Source: Pelodera strongyloides
Taxonomy: Eukaryota > Nematoda > Chromadorea > Rhabditida > Rhabditidae
Reading direction: 5' to 3'
Assembly: GCA_036852015.1 (NCBI GenBank)
Contig: JAANDG010000071.1
Span: 1-64,000, forward strand
DNA length: 64,000 nt
The notes under the pieces are model-generated. The model did not search any database, was not told where the DNA came from, and saw only the letters and a list, made by a program, of their open reading frames with translations. A program made the translations under genes and the position numbers. This document shows, piece by piece, positions 52,196-64,000 of the stretch. Positions within the stretch are counted from its first letter, which is position 1. Each line of letters starts with the position of its first letter.

Positions 52196-54702
52196 TTAGC
52201 GTTGAGAAGGTGGCGGATTCTTGATCGATTTAAGTATTCCCTCAAACCTATCCATCTTAAGCAGAAGGTCTTTGAGCACCATATTCACATAGGATGGGAT
52301 GCTGACGTGGGGCTTCGACACACCGACACCATCCTAAAGTAGCAGTTAAGACGTACATAGAGGTGTAACAGCTGAAATTCGTAGCAAAGAATTTGAAAAT
52401 ACATGTTAAAAGCTGCGCACCGACACTGACGTAGCGCGTGTGTTATTTTTTTACCAAGGTGCCAGCCAGCATGTACACTGAGACTGAGCACCTCCTCAGC
52501 AATAATCCTCCATTTTTCACAAATTTGGTTTTAACAAGACTGAAGTACAACGAATATAAGAAGCATACGTACCGAAGTATCCATCTGGGAATCTGTCGTG
52601 CACTCTGGGCTTTGCTTTGTTGCCTTGATGCCTGACTTCGCGTCAGCAGCAGATGATGAACTCGGCCGCTGATCGTCGCTGTTGTGCTGCTGAGGCGGTA
52701 CAACTCGAAGCGGTTCAACTGCCATCCTCGGCCGAGAGTACTTTAGCTCCTCTCTGAAAAAACAACGGCGTGTTTACTCGCAGGCTAACAAACCACTCGT
52801 CTATTTGCAATCAATCCGACCGAATTAACTGAATGTTATGAATACTGAAATATAAATAAAAGATAATAAGGTACTTTCTTACTTAGAAATGACTAATAGT
52901 TGTTAGCGTCGCAACAATCTAAGTCTAAGAAAATTAGGATCACACCACTTCACTTCACAAAGAGTCGAACAAAGGTGCATACAACTTATAATGTTACGCT
53001 CTCTGATCACAACAAGGGCAAGGGCACGAGCTCTTCATGCACAAGGGAAAATATAAGAAATGCAATCTCAATACCTCAATCGGTACACCTCCTCAGCGCT
53101 CATTTGCTTCTCGGCTAGTTCACATTCCAAAATAGCCGTCCGTTCCAATGCGTCGTTCAGTTTCTTCTCCAAATCCTGAAATTCAATTATTACGGACTAA
53201 CATAATGTGAAAAGAAAAAAATATTCAATTGCGCGCAATTCCTAGAGAAAAAACCTGAAGATGTGAATAGAAAGAAAGGGTAGTAAAAAGTGTATAAGAA
53301 TGAAAAAAGATCGCGACACGCCCTAAGCGGCGTACATTAACAACAAATGCCCACCTCCAATAATTGGTGGTTGTTTCTGCCGCCTCTTTCCAAATCATCA
53401 TTATTTTGCTCCAAATCTCGTACTCGACTCTTCAATGTTGTACGTTCTGTTCGCAGCTCGTCAACCTAAATTTAATGTTCTTTTTTCCTTCCCATCAAGA
53501 TGGCCAAGTAATAAGAAGCATTCAATTCAGGAAAAGTCCGATTGGACAACAAACAAAGTCGGGTTGTCGTATAAAATACGTTGACTGTCGAATGTTTACC
53601 TCTCTTCGCAACGTCTCTTCAATTTTCAAATGTTCTCGTTTTTCGTGCTCGTGGCGATTCTGAAGAAGAAATAAAAATGGCAGTAATCTCATAGTTAGGC
53701 TCAGAAAGCTAATCGAGTTTAGTTAACCAGCCCTCCAATTGTAAACTGAATGTGTGCACTTGTTTGTTTAACGATATTTATGTGTCACGTATTTAGCAAA
53801 CTTTACATAGAGATGTGCATTAGAATCGATACACCTGGTTTTATTTGTACGATACTGCGATGTCAAAATAATAGGGAGTACTGATTTGAGCCGTTAAAAA
53901 AGTTACAAAGCTGGGAATTCCTATATAAAACTCAGATTATATAATACAATAGGGATCAAATGAGAATATCATGTACATAATTAACTATAATTTTAAAACA
54001 TAACTCACCTGAACTCGATCCAGCTCAACATCCGCTTTATGCTTTTCTCGTTGCAATTCGCGTAACTAAAATTAGAATAATGTGAAAACATAATAATTAA
54101 AACAGCCAAATTAACAATGACAGGAAAAGTATCGTACGTCCGTACGTCGTGTTTTCGGCGTTGAACAATCACTTGCACTAAAGACCTGCGTGAGCCTGCG
54201 TCATCGGAATAACGCTTCATCAATATGCGAACTCTAGACGTCAACATAGAGAAATTACCCATTACCGTTACCGTAAACCGAAAGAAAAAGAGTAATACAG
54301 AACCACCTACTTCCTTCTTCAATCCCTCAATCTCTCCCTCCATCATCTGCTCCATTTCTTGTGACGAGGATTTGTACTCCTCAAACTCCTCGCATTCTCG
54401 CTCGTATAGTTCCTGAATCAAAATTTGAATATACATATTTTCATCATAACAGTTCCTGGCCTAGTTACGACACCTTTTAAAGGAAAGTTTCCGGATCCAT
54501 ATTATTCAACGGGAAAGTAAGCGCAGATAAACAGAAACTAAACAACAGGTCATATAGGATAAAGCACTCCCGTAGAACACACCAAATACCAAACAAACTT
54601 TGCGCACAAGAAGTTCTCACTCACCTTATAGTGCAATAATTTCTCCAGCATCTTCTCGGGTCCCATTTGCCCAAAGGCGACCGTATTCTCGTCCGTGCCC
54701 AT
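52196..54702 (-). CDS. nud-2: NudE family dynein regulator (NDE1/NDEL1, nud-2)
   Basis: NudE proteins bind LIS1 and cytoplasmic dynein and act in nuclear migration, spindle function and transport. Minus-strand exons 54625-54702, 54311-54412, 54009-54065, 53600-53659, 53355-53465, 53075-53175, 52573-52753 and 52196-52333 all join in phase to 275 residues, near the family size. Residues about 25-175 form a continuous coiled coil rich in E, K, R and L. They include LRELQREKHKADVELDRVQ, LEQNNDDLERGGR and LEKKLNDALERTAILECEL, the most conserved NudE signature. A Ser/Gln/Pro-rich linker follows (HNSDDQRPSSSSAADAKSG), then a conserved end (VNMVLKDLLLKMDRFEGIL). The 5' UTR begins after GAATTTCAG near 54783, a probable trans-splice site about 80 bp before the ATG. 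Confidence 0.93.
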
Positions 54703-54793
54703 TCTTTGGAAACACACAAAAAGGCTATTTTCGTGGCCAACTTTCACTAATAAGTCCCGGTTCACAGCTCAGTAATCGTTATCTGAAATTCTG
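54703..54793 (-). promoter_or_regulatory. nud-2 5' UTR and probable trans-splice acceptor
   Basis: Reading the minus strand, TTGCAGAATTTCAG ends near 54784 and is followed by about 80 nt without an in-frame start before ATG 54702. No upstream coding exon fits, so a spliced leader is likely added here. Confidence 0.5.
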
Positions 54794-57036
54794 CAATTGA
54801 ATAGGGGGAATGTTTTGATACATTACAAAAAAAAACAATAAGTATTCCGTAAGGAAAAAACAAACGCATAGAAACCACTCATAAGATTAGTTGAACAGAT
54901 TCGCGCAAAAAAAGATCGCTAAAGGGCAACAAAGGAAGCGACAGAAAGCGTAATTGCCCAGAAATCTAGAAATAGTTACGAAGTTGAGGTTTAATAATTC
55001 AATAAATTCAATGCTGCAACGAATATGTGAAGGATTGAAGAAACGACGGCCCTTCTCCCTATTCCTATTGAATTACTAATGTGGCAGGGGAAAGAATTGG
55101 AATTCAATACCCATAAAACTAGACTGTGCGGGGATAACAAATTCCCAGAGCAACAGCTCATAGAAAAATAAAACAGAAACCAAAGCGCAAACAAAAACTC
55201 CAAAAACTAACAATAGATACGCAGGACCATAAGTAGACAACATACACTACAGTTGAAAGAGTAAAAGACCCAGTCACCTTCAAAATACAAATCGGATCGG
55301 CTAAAAATGCAAAAAGGAAAGGAAATGAGAAGAAGACATTCAACAATGGGGCTTGACAATGTGCCCTAAAGCCGTAAAGAAAAACCCATCTACACATAAT
55401 ATCAATATCACGAATCAAAACAACACAGCGCAGACAAAGGATTTTATCTTATCTCAGCAAGATCTAAAGAACCAACAATACAACACCTTGATGAGGAGCA
55501 AAACCTACGCATACATAAAGGGTAATCAGCCGTGTTCGCGCGTGTCGCCTGACAAGAAAACCTGTTTTACTACAACTACTGTGAAAAGGTAATAGACGGA
55601 AAACATGGATGTGAAACATTCTAACGTACGGTCAATTACCACTCCGACAACAATCACAATAGATCCAAGCTAAAGATTTAATATAAAAAAGGTCCAATGG
55701 ACAAGAAAAGAAGAAAAGCACTTACAATTGTTAGTAGTTACTTGGCACATGCTCCCTCAGCTTCAACCAAAAATATTACGAGATGGTAATCCTGTACAAG
55801 CACTACGTAAAACAGGAGAAAGAAAAGGAGCGCCGCGCGCCAACCTGGTGTTTATGCGGGCAAGCCCATATAAACAATCGCGCATAAATCTCGCCCACAT
55901 AGTGCGATTGGCCCCCTCTATGAGAACGGCCGATATCCAACAGCCGAGCCGACCCCAGCTGAAAAAACAAAAGTTTCAAAAAGCAAACATTGCAATTACC
56001 TCGAGCTACGCAAGCAAAAGAACGAAGAAGTCACATGCAGCAATGAAAACACAACATTTTCAAAACACAAAACAAAATCAGGATTCTATGTTACACTTTT
56101 CTTCTGATTGTAGCAAGCTATGCATGCACCGAGCAAGAGAGCAAGGTTAAATACATTCTCGGCTAAATTAGAAGTACAGCTCGATGGCCATGATGGGTGA
56201 CATACGACGACGAGACGAGGTAAGGATTTCCCAACACAAGAGTAATTCCATTTGAAGTGCGCAAGATCAACAACCCAATGCTTAAATGCTAAAAAATGAT
56301 CCGAAAGTGAATTCAAAGCAAGAACCGTTCCTAGCCCCTAGCAAACAAATCGGAATCGGAAATCTCAAGAAGCTAGAATGCGGATAGGATAGCTCATATC
56401 TAGCTCGAGTATGTTTACTTTAGCCAGCGACAACAGCTGATCGCGGGAACGAAGCCTGGACCTTCCACTGCATTCAATATCAATGCCAATGCTACGAGAC
56501 AGAATAATAGAATGGCTAGACCTGGAGAAATAAGCTACTGGGACTGGGAGAGACGAGAGACCAGAATCACCACAATAACAAACGAACAAGAGGGCTGATG
56601 ATGATGAGGCAACTATTCCCAAATACTGCGAACGAGAAAGCAAGAAATCCGTCGCATTCGTGGCACTGGAACTTGAATATGCTGAAAGTGAATTCGCGCA
56701 AATTAAAAACAACAAGGCAAAGAAAATTAAGAAGGTAATGAGTTTGCGTTTGCAATTTCAACCCTGAATCATTTCGCGTGGGCGCAAAGCTATTCTCTAT
56801 TCTTTTTTGATGGATAGACGTCAAACAGACTCAGTGCAACAGGAGAAAAAGTGGACACGGAAAAGGTCAAACAAAACTGAATCAGAAATCAATAAGTGAA
56901 ATGTCGCTTCTACTTCTTTACGTAATGTACGACAAATTATGTAATAGGCTGCAACGCGAACACATATAGCTGAATTTTCACTAAGATACTTAACCGGCGC
57001 ACAAACACATAGACGTAAAATAATTACGCTTACTTC
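54794..57036. other. Intergenic, no supported gene
   Basis: A GC-richer patch at about 55825-55960 stands out from AT-rich surroundings and could be a promoter or an old insertion. The 140-codon plus-strand frame across it (55728-56150) shows no family resemblance. A minus-strand Ser-rich frame at 56365-56715 is likewise unsupported. Confidence 0.4.
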
Positions 57037-57427
57037 TTAAAGGGACAGGCCCATCAAAATAAACCTATATTTACGATACGTTCATAATGACTATCAAGCA
57101 TTTTTATTACAATATATACAAAATAAATTTCACCATTATTCGCCCTAGACAACTTTTTTTCCAATGCGCCCTGCTCAAATGTATACCATAAAACTGCAGA
57201 TTTCAAAGCTATATATGCAAATTTTAATCGCATTATAATTTCACGATAAATTTGCATTGACAACAAGGATATTTGCGGCTTTACGGTATACATTTGAGGT
57301 GAGCGCATCGGAAAAATGTTCCCTGGCAAATAAATGTGAAATTTAGTTTGCATATATTGTAAAAAAATGATAATAGTCACTATGGACGTCGTAAATATAG
57401 GTTTACTTTGAGGGCCTGTCCTTGAAG
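57037..57427. mobile_element. MITE related to the element at 8606
   Basis: The left end TTAAAGGGACAGGCCCATCA is the same as at 8606. The right end AGGGCCTGTCCTTGAAG is a worn inverted copy that has lost the final TTAA. Inner arms also pair (TACGATACG region against CGTCGTAAATATAGG). No coding capacity. Confidence 0.85.
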
Positions 57428-59065
57428 CAATCCGTCAATCCGGAATAGGCGCATTCGGGAAAATTCGGGAGAAGAAAATGCAATGAAACTACAGTATAAA
57501 AGATCGGTGATCAATTTCTGAACAGAACAAACATCGTATTCCGAGTGCGCATATCTTGAGAGCTTAATGCCTAGTGCTTCCCACAGATCAAATAACATAA
57601 AGCGGGGCCAAATGACAAGACAAACGAAGAAGTAAACGAAGAGACATCTCTATGGTTGAAGAAACTAAAACAGCGGAAACACAGGTGTTTCGCTTAGATT
57701 GGAGATTGGACATCCGAAAAATCTACAACTTCTACTATACAGGTCAATACTATACAGTATTACAGTATACAGAAAAATATACAGTATCTACTATATATAC
57801 TATAGATTAAAAATAAAAATCAGAAAAAAACAGGATAAAAATACTCTCCCCAGAAGCTCACTACACTACATTGGACAATAATTGTAATTGTCATAAACTG
57901 TCACAGAGATGTAGATGTGATGTAAATGAGTTCACCGATCGGATCAACTTACACTAGGCTCATAGACTCCATGATTAATCGATAACGTATCAACCCGAGA
58001 GAAGCAAAACCAGTGTACGTTTGAGCATAAACAAAATATCATCCAAACCGCAGACCGTAGCCGGAGAGATTTCAGCGGAGATATCCCACCGTCCACCACC
58101 ACAAAACATAATTTATAATCATACGATCATAACATCAATAGCAAATGGGAGTTTACGAACACACTCTGGTAATTAAAAAAAACATGGTAACATTATCTGT
58201 ACGAACAGGAACTGCCCACAAACAGCAAAAGACCAATGACAATGGAACACCCGAACACCGCGATAAAAAAAGATCCTTTGGAAAGATGAGCAATAATGCA
58301 ACTTAAACGAGCCGTCTTGTTGAGAGGTTTTCACGAAAAAGAAACTTTTCAACTATACAAATAAACTCAGTGAGTGTTTTATAAATAGAAAAGCGCAGTC
58401 ACCCATTCCAATCAGTCACACACAAACGTAATCGTGTAAACATTTAGAGACGATAAAACGTTGTAAAAAAAAAGTAAACGAACGATTATGACTTTCACCC
58501 AAATAAATTCTGGAAAAAAATATGGGACCAAAAAATCAATGAAAAACCAACTCAGCTGACGACGTATCATCAAAGACAGACAGACAAAAACTAGCGTATG
58601 GCAAGAGCGAGTGTATAAGATTGACAAAGACAAACAGACAAACGGAGAGAGGAAGTTAAAAGGGAGGGAAAGAAGGCCAGACGGCGGCGAGAGAAGGGAG
58701 GAAGAGAACTAGGCAGCCGCGGCTTGCTTGTTCAATACGACGCCGCCATCGTACTCGCTATACTCAAACAAAATCGATCACGGGCATCGTGGACCAAAGA
58801 ACTGCCAGAGCAGGAGATTCAAAACACAAAGAATGACGTGGCAACACCAGTGTCAATGCTGTCACGTTGCACATTGACAACATTGCGACGAAACAGCAGG
58901 CAAACGGTCACAGGGCCTCAATTTGTAAACCGATGTAACTCCCCGAAATAGCGTATTCTCGTAGACCACCCAGTCAGGTACACAATGATCAACGAAGGAA
59001 CTAACTAAACTAGTTCAGCGGGAAAATTACTGCTTATATGTATGTATAAATATGGCGGAAAGTTC

Positions 59066-59163
59066 CGCATTGTTCAAGGGTCATAGCAAAGGCCAGGCCA
59101 GAAGGCCTAATAAACGCATTGTTCAAGGGTCATAGCAAAGGCCAGGCCAGAAGGCCTAATAAA
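59066..59163. repeat. 49-bp tandem duplication
   Basis: CGCATTGTTCAAGGGTCATA... occurs at 59066-59114 and again at 59115-59163 with no visible difference, indicating a recent duplication. Confidence 0.95.
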
Positions 59164-59338
59164 TTATTCCGGACCGGAGAAAACTTACCGAGGAAATGAC
59201 ACACGTGTGTGTTTTGCGTTGTAAACTGACGTCACTGAACGGCATAAGCATAATACAACCGCGAAGTTAAGAACAAAACGTGAGAACACTGTTACGCCGC
59301 CGAAAGACCGAATAGGACTGTTCCAACAAACAAACTCA

Positions 59339-59340
<2 letters not shown>

Positions 59341-59392
<52 letters not shown>
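59341..59392. repeat. 52-nt poly-A tract flanked by direct repeats
   Basis: A pure A run lies between copies of ACAAACTCAATA (about 59329-59340 and 59392-59403). Either a retroposed poly(A) tail with target duplication and no body, or slippage in assembly. Confidence 0.9.
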
Positions 59393-59393
<1 letters not shown>

Positions 59394-61358
59394 AAACTCA
59401 ATAATAAGCATCCACAAAATTATACGCAATCACTCTAAAAATTTCAAATAAACACGGCAAACGTTGCGGCTGGCTAAATCGACGAATATCATGTCACTCA
59501 CGAGAAACTCGCTTACTAAGTGGAAAAAGCTTTCTAACTAGAACTAGACAAGTTTTATAATTATATCATTTTCAACTGATGGTGAGCTGTATACTCCTCA
59601 CCTCACAACCAATATACACACATTCACCATGGTATAACACTTCAAATGCTAAGTAGGCTCTAGTAGTGATTATGACATCCATAAACAAATTTAAATGAAC
59701 ACTCAAAGTTAAAACGACTAAACCCCCAACACAACAAGTCAAGATGAGGAAAAAAGTAAACATACGAAAAAAAGTCTGAAATGAAACAGGCCGATGTTGT
59801 CCTAGGCGAGAAAAAAAGATTCTCGTACGACTCTGAATTCTATTGAGTCATTCATATTCATAATAATAAACATTTCCGGTTTCATTGCTAAAGAAACTAT
59901 AGGCAAACCAACTTGCGGTTCCGTGTCTGTGTCTATTCACTGGTTCTATTGATCACTGGAAGAAAACAAACATGTGATGCAACCGATCTACATGCGCTCT
60001 ACATCCCAACGTTAAAATCTAGCAAATAAATCTACGAAAACAGAAAGGATAAAGAATAAACGAAAGAGGAGACAGTAAATAAGGAAAACAACCTGACAAC
60101 GACTTAGGCTACATTAAGCTTGTAACTTATCATCATGTTTCCTTGGACGCAAATTATCATAACTAACTATCATAACTATAGCGAAATCAGGGCCAAGTTG
60201 AAAAAAAAAATGAGAAAGTGAAAATAAACTGGCCACCACCATCAAATCAAATTCTCGCGCCAGGTCACGCGTTAACTTGCACTTTCCAAAATTTCATTTT
60301 CTCTCGCAGTGGCGAAACAACAACATTAGTCATCTATCTCATCCTCTATTCCATGATCCAACTATTATTTTCGCTCACAAACCGTTCAAGTGGAAAATGG
60401 AGTACCACAATGTCATAGAAAATTACTGTTGTTTCCGTACCTGTACCTACCAAATTTTCAAGAGGACTTCATTAGTTGAAATAAAAGTCGTGGTATTCAC
60501 AGAAACTTAGACTAATTGTATCCCATAATAATTTAGTTACTGCTTCCGTAGCCTTCAAACCCGCAGAACTACACCAACAGGTGTCTTTGCATCTTTTTCA
60601 CACAAAGAAAACGAGACCTTGAGTTCGTGGTACGTGGTTACAAAGCTAAACAGTTTTTTGTTCAATAAAAATGAATTGCACACAACTTCCAGACTTCCAG
60701 ACTCCAGCAAAGCCTCGCTCAAGCAAGACCATCTCACTTGAAGTTCAAACTTCAAAGTTAGAAGTGAACATGATTTACTTTGCATTGTTGCCGGTTGTCT
60801 CCAAAAGTGGATGCAGGCACTGGCTCCATCTTAGCTTATCCAGACATAGACATTGGCTCCATTATCATCTGATACCACCTTACAGAAAGATTACTTAATA
60901 AGTCTATCGCTATCCAAGCCAGCCGAAAACAACTACACAACCGGTCCATACAAGTTGTGTCGAAGCGTAAGTATCAGTGATTTCGATCCCTCTCTACAAA
61001 TGAGAATTACAAATTTTAATTTTAAAACAGACACCAAATATAGGGACTCAATGTTACTCCAGTTCCGCATTACGATCGGTAGATAGAAGAGGAAAGAAAA
61101 TCACACTAATCGAATTAAGTAACCAATTTACCCCCAATCAAAAATCAAAGACACAAGAAAAGAACTCAAATAACTGAGGATTGAGTATAACATTTAAGAG
61201 TGCAAACATTAAAATAAAGGGTTCCTGATCCCTTTCAAATGATCTATTAGATATTTGGAAAGCACAAGTGGCAAATATCGGCAAAACACAGCGGAATATA
61301 CAGCCACACAACAAGAACATGAAATAAACAAGACAAAAGTATCACATAATTCTCCAAC

Positions 61359-61406
61359 CTCAAACTTCTCGGGATCCGCCAATGGTCGGAAAATCACACC
61401 GTAATC
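61359..61406 (-). other. Orphan exon-like segment
   Basis: On the minus strand CTGCTTTCAG is followed by 48 bases encoding DYGVIFRPLADPEKFE and then a donor-like GTTGGA. The reading looks protein-like and is phase 0 at both ends, but no partner exon was found on either side. Confidence 0.25.
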
Positions 61407-63361
61407 CTGAAAGCAGTCAATTTAAATATATAAACCCCCAAACCTCATAGCCAAGTTAACTCCGCGTACATACGGTGCAATAACAAATGCGAACTCAACC
61501 TCCAACAAGACTAATGGTCTCATTCAGACAACAAAAAATTTTCAAAAAAAAAAAAACGATAAATGATCAAGGTTACTAAACCACGATATAAAGCGCAATC
61601 AGCACCATTCTTTAGAATGCACAAATTCTTTATTTCGCACACATATAACAAACTTACAACACGTGGTTCATTAATCAGGCACCGGCAAAAATGCATCACA
61701 ATGTAATCAAAATGAAAAATAACACCGATCAGTATTGTAACTCGATTACTCGATTCAAAGCGAGTCAGCTGCATCCAAATTCACAAGAAAACTATTAATT
61801 TAAAAATTCTCATTCTCAAACTGCTAACAACGGGATTATGAAACCACACCATTCACATATTATACTAATGAACCAGTGCTGTGTAACTTAACTAATTACG
61901 TTATTCTAGAAGTCTAGAAGAAAGAAAATAATAATTCAGTGAAAATCGGCTAACACAACTATTAACATAAATATAAAAAAAGAGGAAACATTCTAGCAGC
62001 AGATGCAATAAATATAAACTGGAATAAGTAAAAAAACGCACGTATGAGCAGTCGAAAAATAGGTTAGTCGCAAAAATTTCTCACTGTTATTAAAATTAAA
62101 CGATCAATGTAAAAGCATAATTTAATCAAATGTAACCAGGAAACGATATGATATAACGTAAGCAATGTAAGCATTATAAATACGATAGGTAAAATAATGA
62201 AAAATGCCTTAGCTTTAGCTATAGTGTAATACAATTACTTACTCCACAAAAAATCACTAACTAGGTGGTACAAAAGTACTACAAAGATGTACTATCAGAA
62301 TCAGAACCCCACCGCAGATGAACAACTACTGTACTTTTAGTATTTTACTTTCAGAACAACTCATACCCCCCCGTGTCACAGTATAAGTAAAATAAGGAAA
62401 CAGGAAATTTCAGATATTAATATTAGTTAACCCGCTGAACAACACAACACTACCGAGTTGCGATTACGTTAATTGAAGACTGGAGAAACCCCATTACTAA
62501 GGAAAAGACCCGCAACCCCAACTCAAGCTAAATAATCACGAAACGATAACATGACATCCCATATATTTCAAGATCATAACATGACATTCCACATATTTCA
62601 AGATCTACTGATCTACTAAATATTCGAAAAGGTTTCTTCACTTCCCAAGCAATAAGCAATATAATAGAAGCTTATGATTTACGACTACTCTGCCTGCAAG
62701 AAGCGATCATCGAACGCAGCAGCTTCTTGCATACCATACAATGAGGCTTCGCAATTACCGGATATTAAAGTTCACAGAACAATGATGCGCAATTATAAAA
62801 TCACACAGAGATTCTAAAAAAAGCTTCACCATCATCACGTTACTGAGACTACAATGTATAAACTAAAGTTGAAAACATCTTCCCAGCTCCAAGAAATTTT
62901 TCGCAGCACAACTTTTCCGCTAATCATAACAACCATTTAATCTAAGGTAAGGCCGCGATTATACCCGGGATTTTTAAAGGTTTGATCACTGCACTTATAA
63001 ACGGATTAACCAACAATTAAGAAGGCAACATAATATAAGCATCCTGTTCGTATTAATAGTTAATTCGTAGTAGGCATGCCCGCTTCAGAAATCACTTCCC
63101 ATCCCTATAAATACAGGAGCTTTCTCAATTACCTCGCTAAGACAAAATATATATCGCATACCCTCATAATATCATAAGCTATTTTGAATTTATTATTTAT
63201 ATTCACGCTTAATCACGCATTTCTAATTCATTGCACTAGTATATTACACACATCATTCTCATAACGAACAAATACCACCATAATCCCTCTATTGTTTTCA
63301 AATTCCAAAATCCAAATAAAACATCTATTTTAGGGCTTCTAATACTCATGCAAAAAAAAAC

Positions 63362-63782
63362 ATGTATACTGCATATAAATCAGATGTCGATAATAGTTGC
63401 TACTACCAGGATATTCAGTTTAATTCTCATTCCCATGAAATCACCATAATCAAAGAAGAAGACGCCTCAAACCATCCTAGCGACGAAGACGAGATGAATA
63501 AGACCAACTATAACGAAAACGATCTTCAAGATCAAGATTCCGATAACACAAAGATAAAGCCTAGCCTTCGTTCCAATGCTGCCATGATATTCTCGTTATT
63601 AAGTGCAGTTCCCGGCAGTAACACTGTTTGCTACGAACATCATGGCCCACAAACCCCGAGCCCAATATCCATGATACAAACACCCAACTTCCCTATCCCC
63701 ATGCCTAAATTTGAAGACCATTCCAAAAATTCGACTACTGCAGCTAACGAAGAAAATGACCAGACACCTGCGGCAGAGCTAT
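63362..63782 (+). CDS. First exon of an unrecognised gene, cut by the window edge
   Basis: This is an open exon of 140 codons plus one base, from ATG 63362 to a good donor (T|GTGAGT). The protein part is acidic and polar with Ser, Asn and Asp runs (KEEDASNHPSDEDEMNK). It has a short hydrophobic patch (AAMIFSLLSAV) and a Pro-rich stretch (HGPQTPSPISM, NFPIPMPKF). Such composition is common in N-terminal regions of transcription factors, but no domain is recognised. A CTATTTTAG about 30 bases upstream may be a trans-splice acceptor. Bases 63783-64000 would be intron 1. Confidence 0.6.
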
Positions 63783-64000
63783 GTGAGTTCACGTTCACAA
63801 TTTCCCATTTCTAATTTCTCAAGCACAATAAACTAACACCATCCTACGTCTCTTTTCAACTTTCCTGTTCCCTTAAACAAAGACTTAAACAAAGCAACTC
63901 ATTTGTTGCTCTTTTTACAAAAAAAGTGAACCATGTCACGCTCCTTCAAGCAGAATAATACTGATCATATAAATATAAATAATAATAGAAATATCACACC

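Larger units (their letters stand above)
57428..63361. other. Long AT-rich intergenic region
   Basis: No gene is supported. A purine-rich segment at 58640-58960 is open in more than one frame on both strands and so is not evidence for a gene. A single exon-like segment occurs at 61359-61406 on the minus strand. A short hairpin TGCAAGAAGC...GCTTCTTGCA lies near 62695-62732. The region near 63323-63333 (CTATTTTAG) may be the trans-splice site of the gene starting at 63362. Confidence 0.45.

Noticed and set aside
52170..52215. tRNA-like T-arm near the end of nud-2
   Set aside because: No D-arm or anticodon arm pairs with it, and it overlaps the conserved last coding exon.
55728..56150. 140-codon plus-strand frame
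   Set aside because: Basic, low-complexity composition with no domain and no splice or start context.
58663..58951. Possible exon or small gene in the purine-rich patch
   Set aside because: Two plus-strand frames and one minus-strand frame are open at the same time, so openness reflects composition. No family features or splice pairs were found.

Overview
The window reads as animal nuclear DNA, most likely from a chromadorean nematode. Genes are split into many short exons (roughly 50-220 nt) with GT..AG introns. Acceptors are mostly of TTTCAG or TTTTAG type. Several start codons lie a few bases after an acceptor that has no upstream coding exon, which is the usual sign of spliced-leader trans-splicing. 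The species cannot be named from sequence alone; the very short, numerous exons would suit a diplogastrid such as Pristionchus, but that is only a guess. Gene models below were built by joining exons by reading phase and family conservation. Exon coordinates are given in each entry.

Layout, left to right. 1-3.2 kb is repeat-rich, including a ~98-bp satellite with an internal inversion. 3.2-8.6 kb (minus strand) is a nuclear hormone receptor of 10 exons, with a 92-bp tandem array in one intron. 8.6-16.1 kb is a repeat zone: several inverted-repeat elements, a LINE ORF1-like reading frame, a 156-nt poly-T run and a degraded tRNA-His-like sequence. 16.2-18.7 kb (minus) is a five-finger C2H2 zinc-finger gene with a 1-kb fold-back element in intron 1. 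It lies head-to-head (about 390 bp) with a plus-strand isopentenyl-diphosphate isomerase gene (19.1-20.6 kb). A tRNA m5U methyltransferase gene (TRMT2A type, 18 exons, 21.1-33.3 kb) follows on the same strand, with its trans-splice site 16 bp past an AATAAA, so the two may be co-transcribed. Intron 2 of the methyltransferase gene holds a complete Ty3/gypsy-type LTR retrotransposon (21.9-27.4 kb) with near-identical 354-bp LTRs and a 5-bp target duplication.

34.4-38.8 kb (plus) is class III alcohol dehydrogenase (ADH5, glutathione-dependent formaldehyde dehydrogenase). Its structural-zinc exon is interrupted by a ~112-nt poly-C tract. It converges on an aldo-keto reductase gene (minus, 39.0-41.7 kb) with 118 bp between the stop codons. 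45.2-50.3 kb (plus) is a seven-transmembrane receptor. 52.2-54.7 kb (minus) is a NudE-family gene (nud-2/NDE1). 54.8-63.3 kb has no gene I can support, and 63.4-63.8 kb is the first exon of a gene running off the right edge.

Functions are mixed housekeeping: isoprenoid precursor synthesis, tRNA modification, aldehyde and carbonyl detoxification, dynein regulation, and signalling receptors. No dedicated multi-gene system of a new kind is evident. The most notable features are the recent sense-strand retrotransposon, the poly-C interruption of ADH5, two unspliceable-looking junctions in the nuclear receptor, and two families of TTAA-ended palindromic elements spread through introns. Several of the oddities could be assembly errors, and this is stated where it applies.
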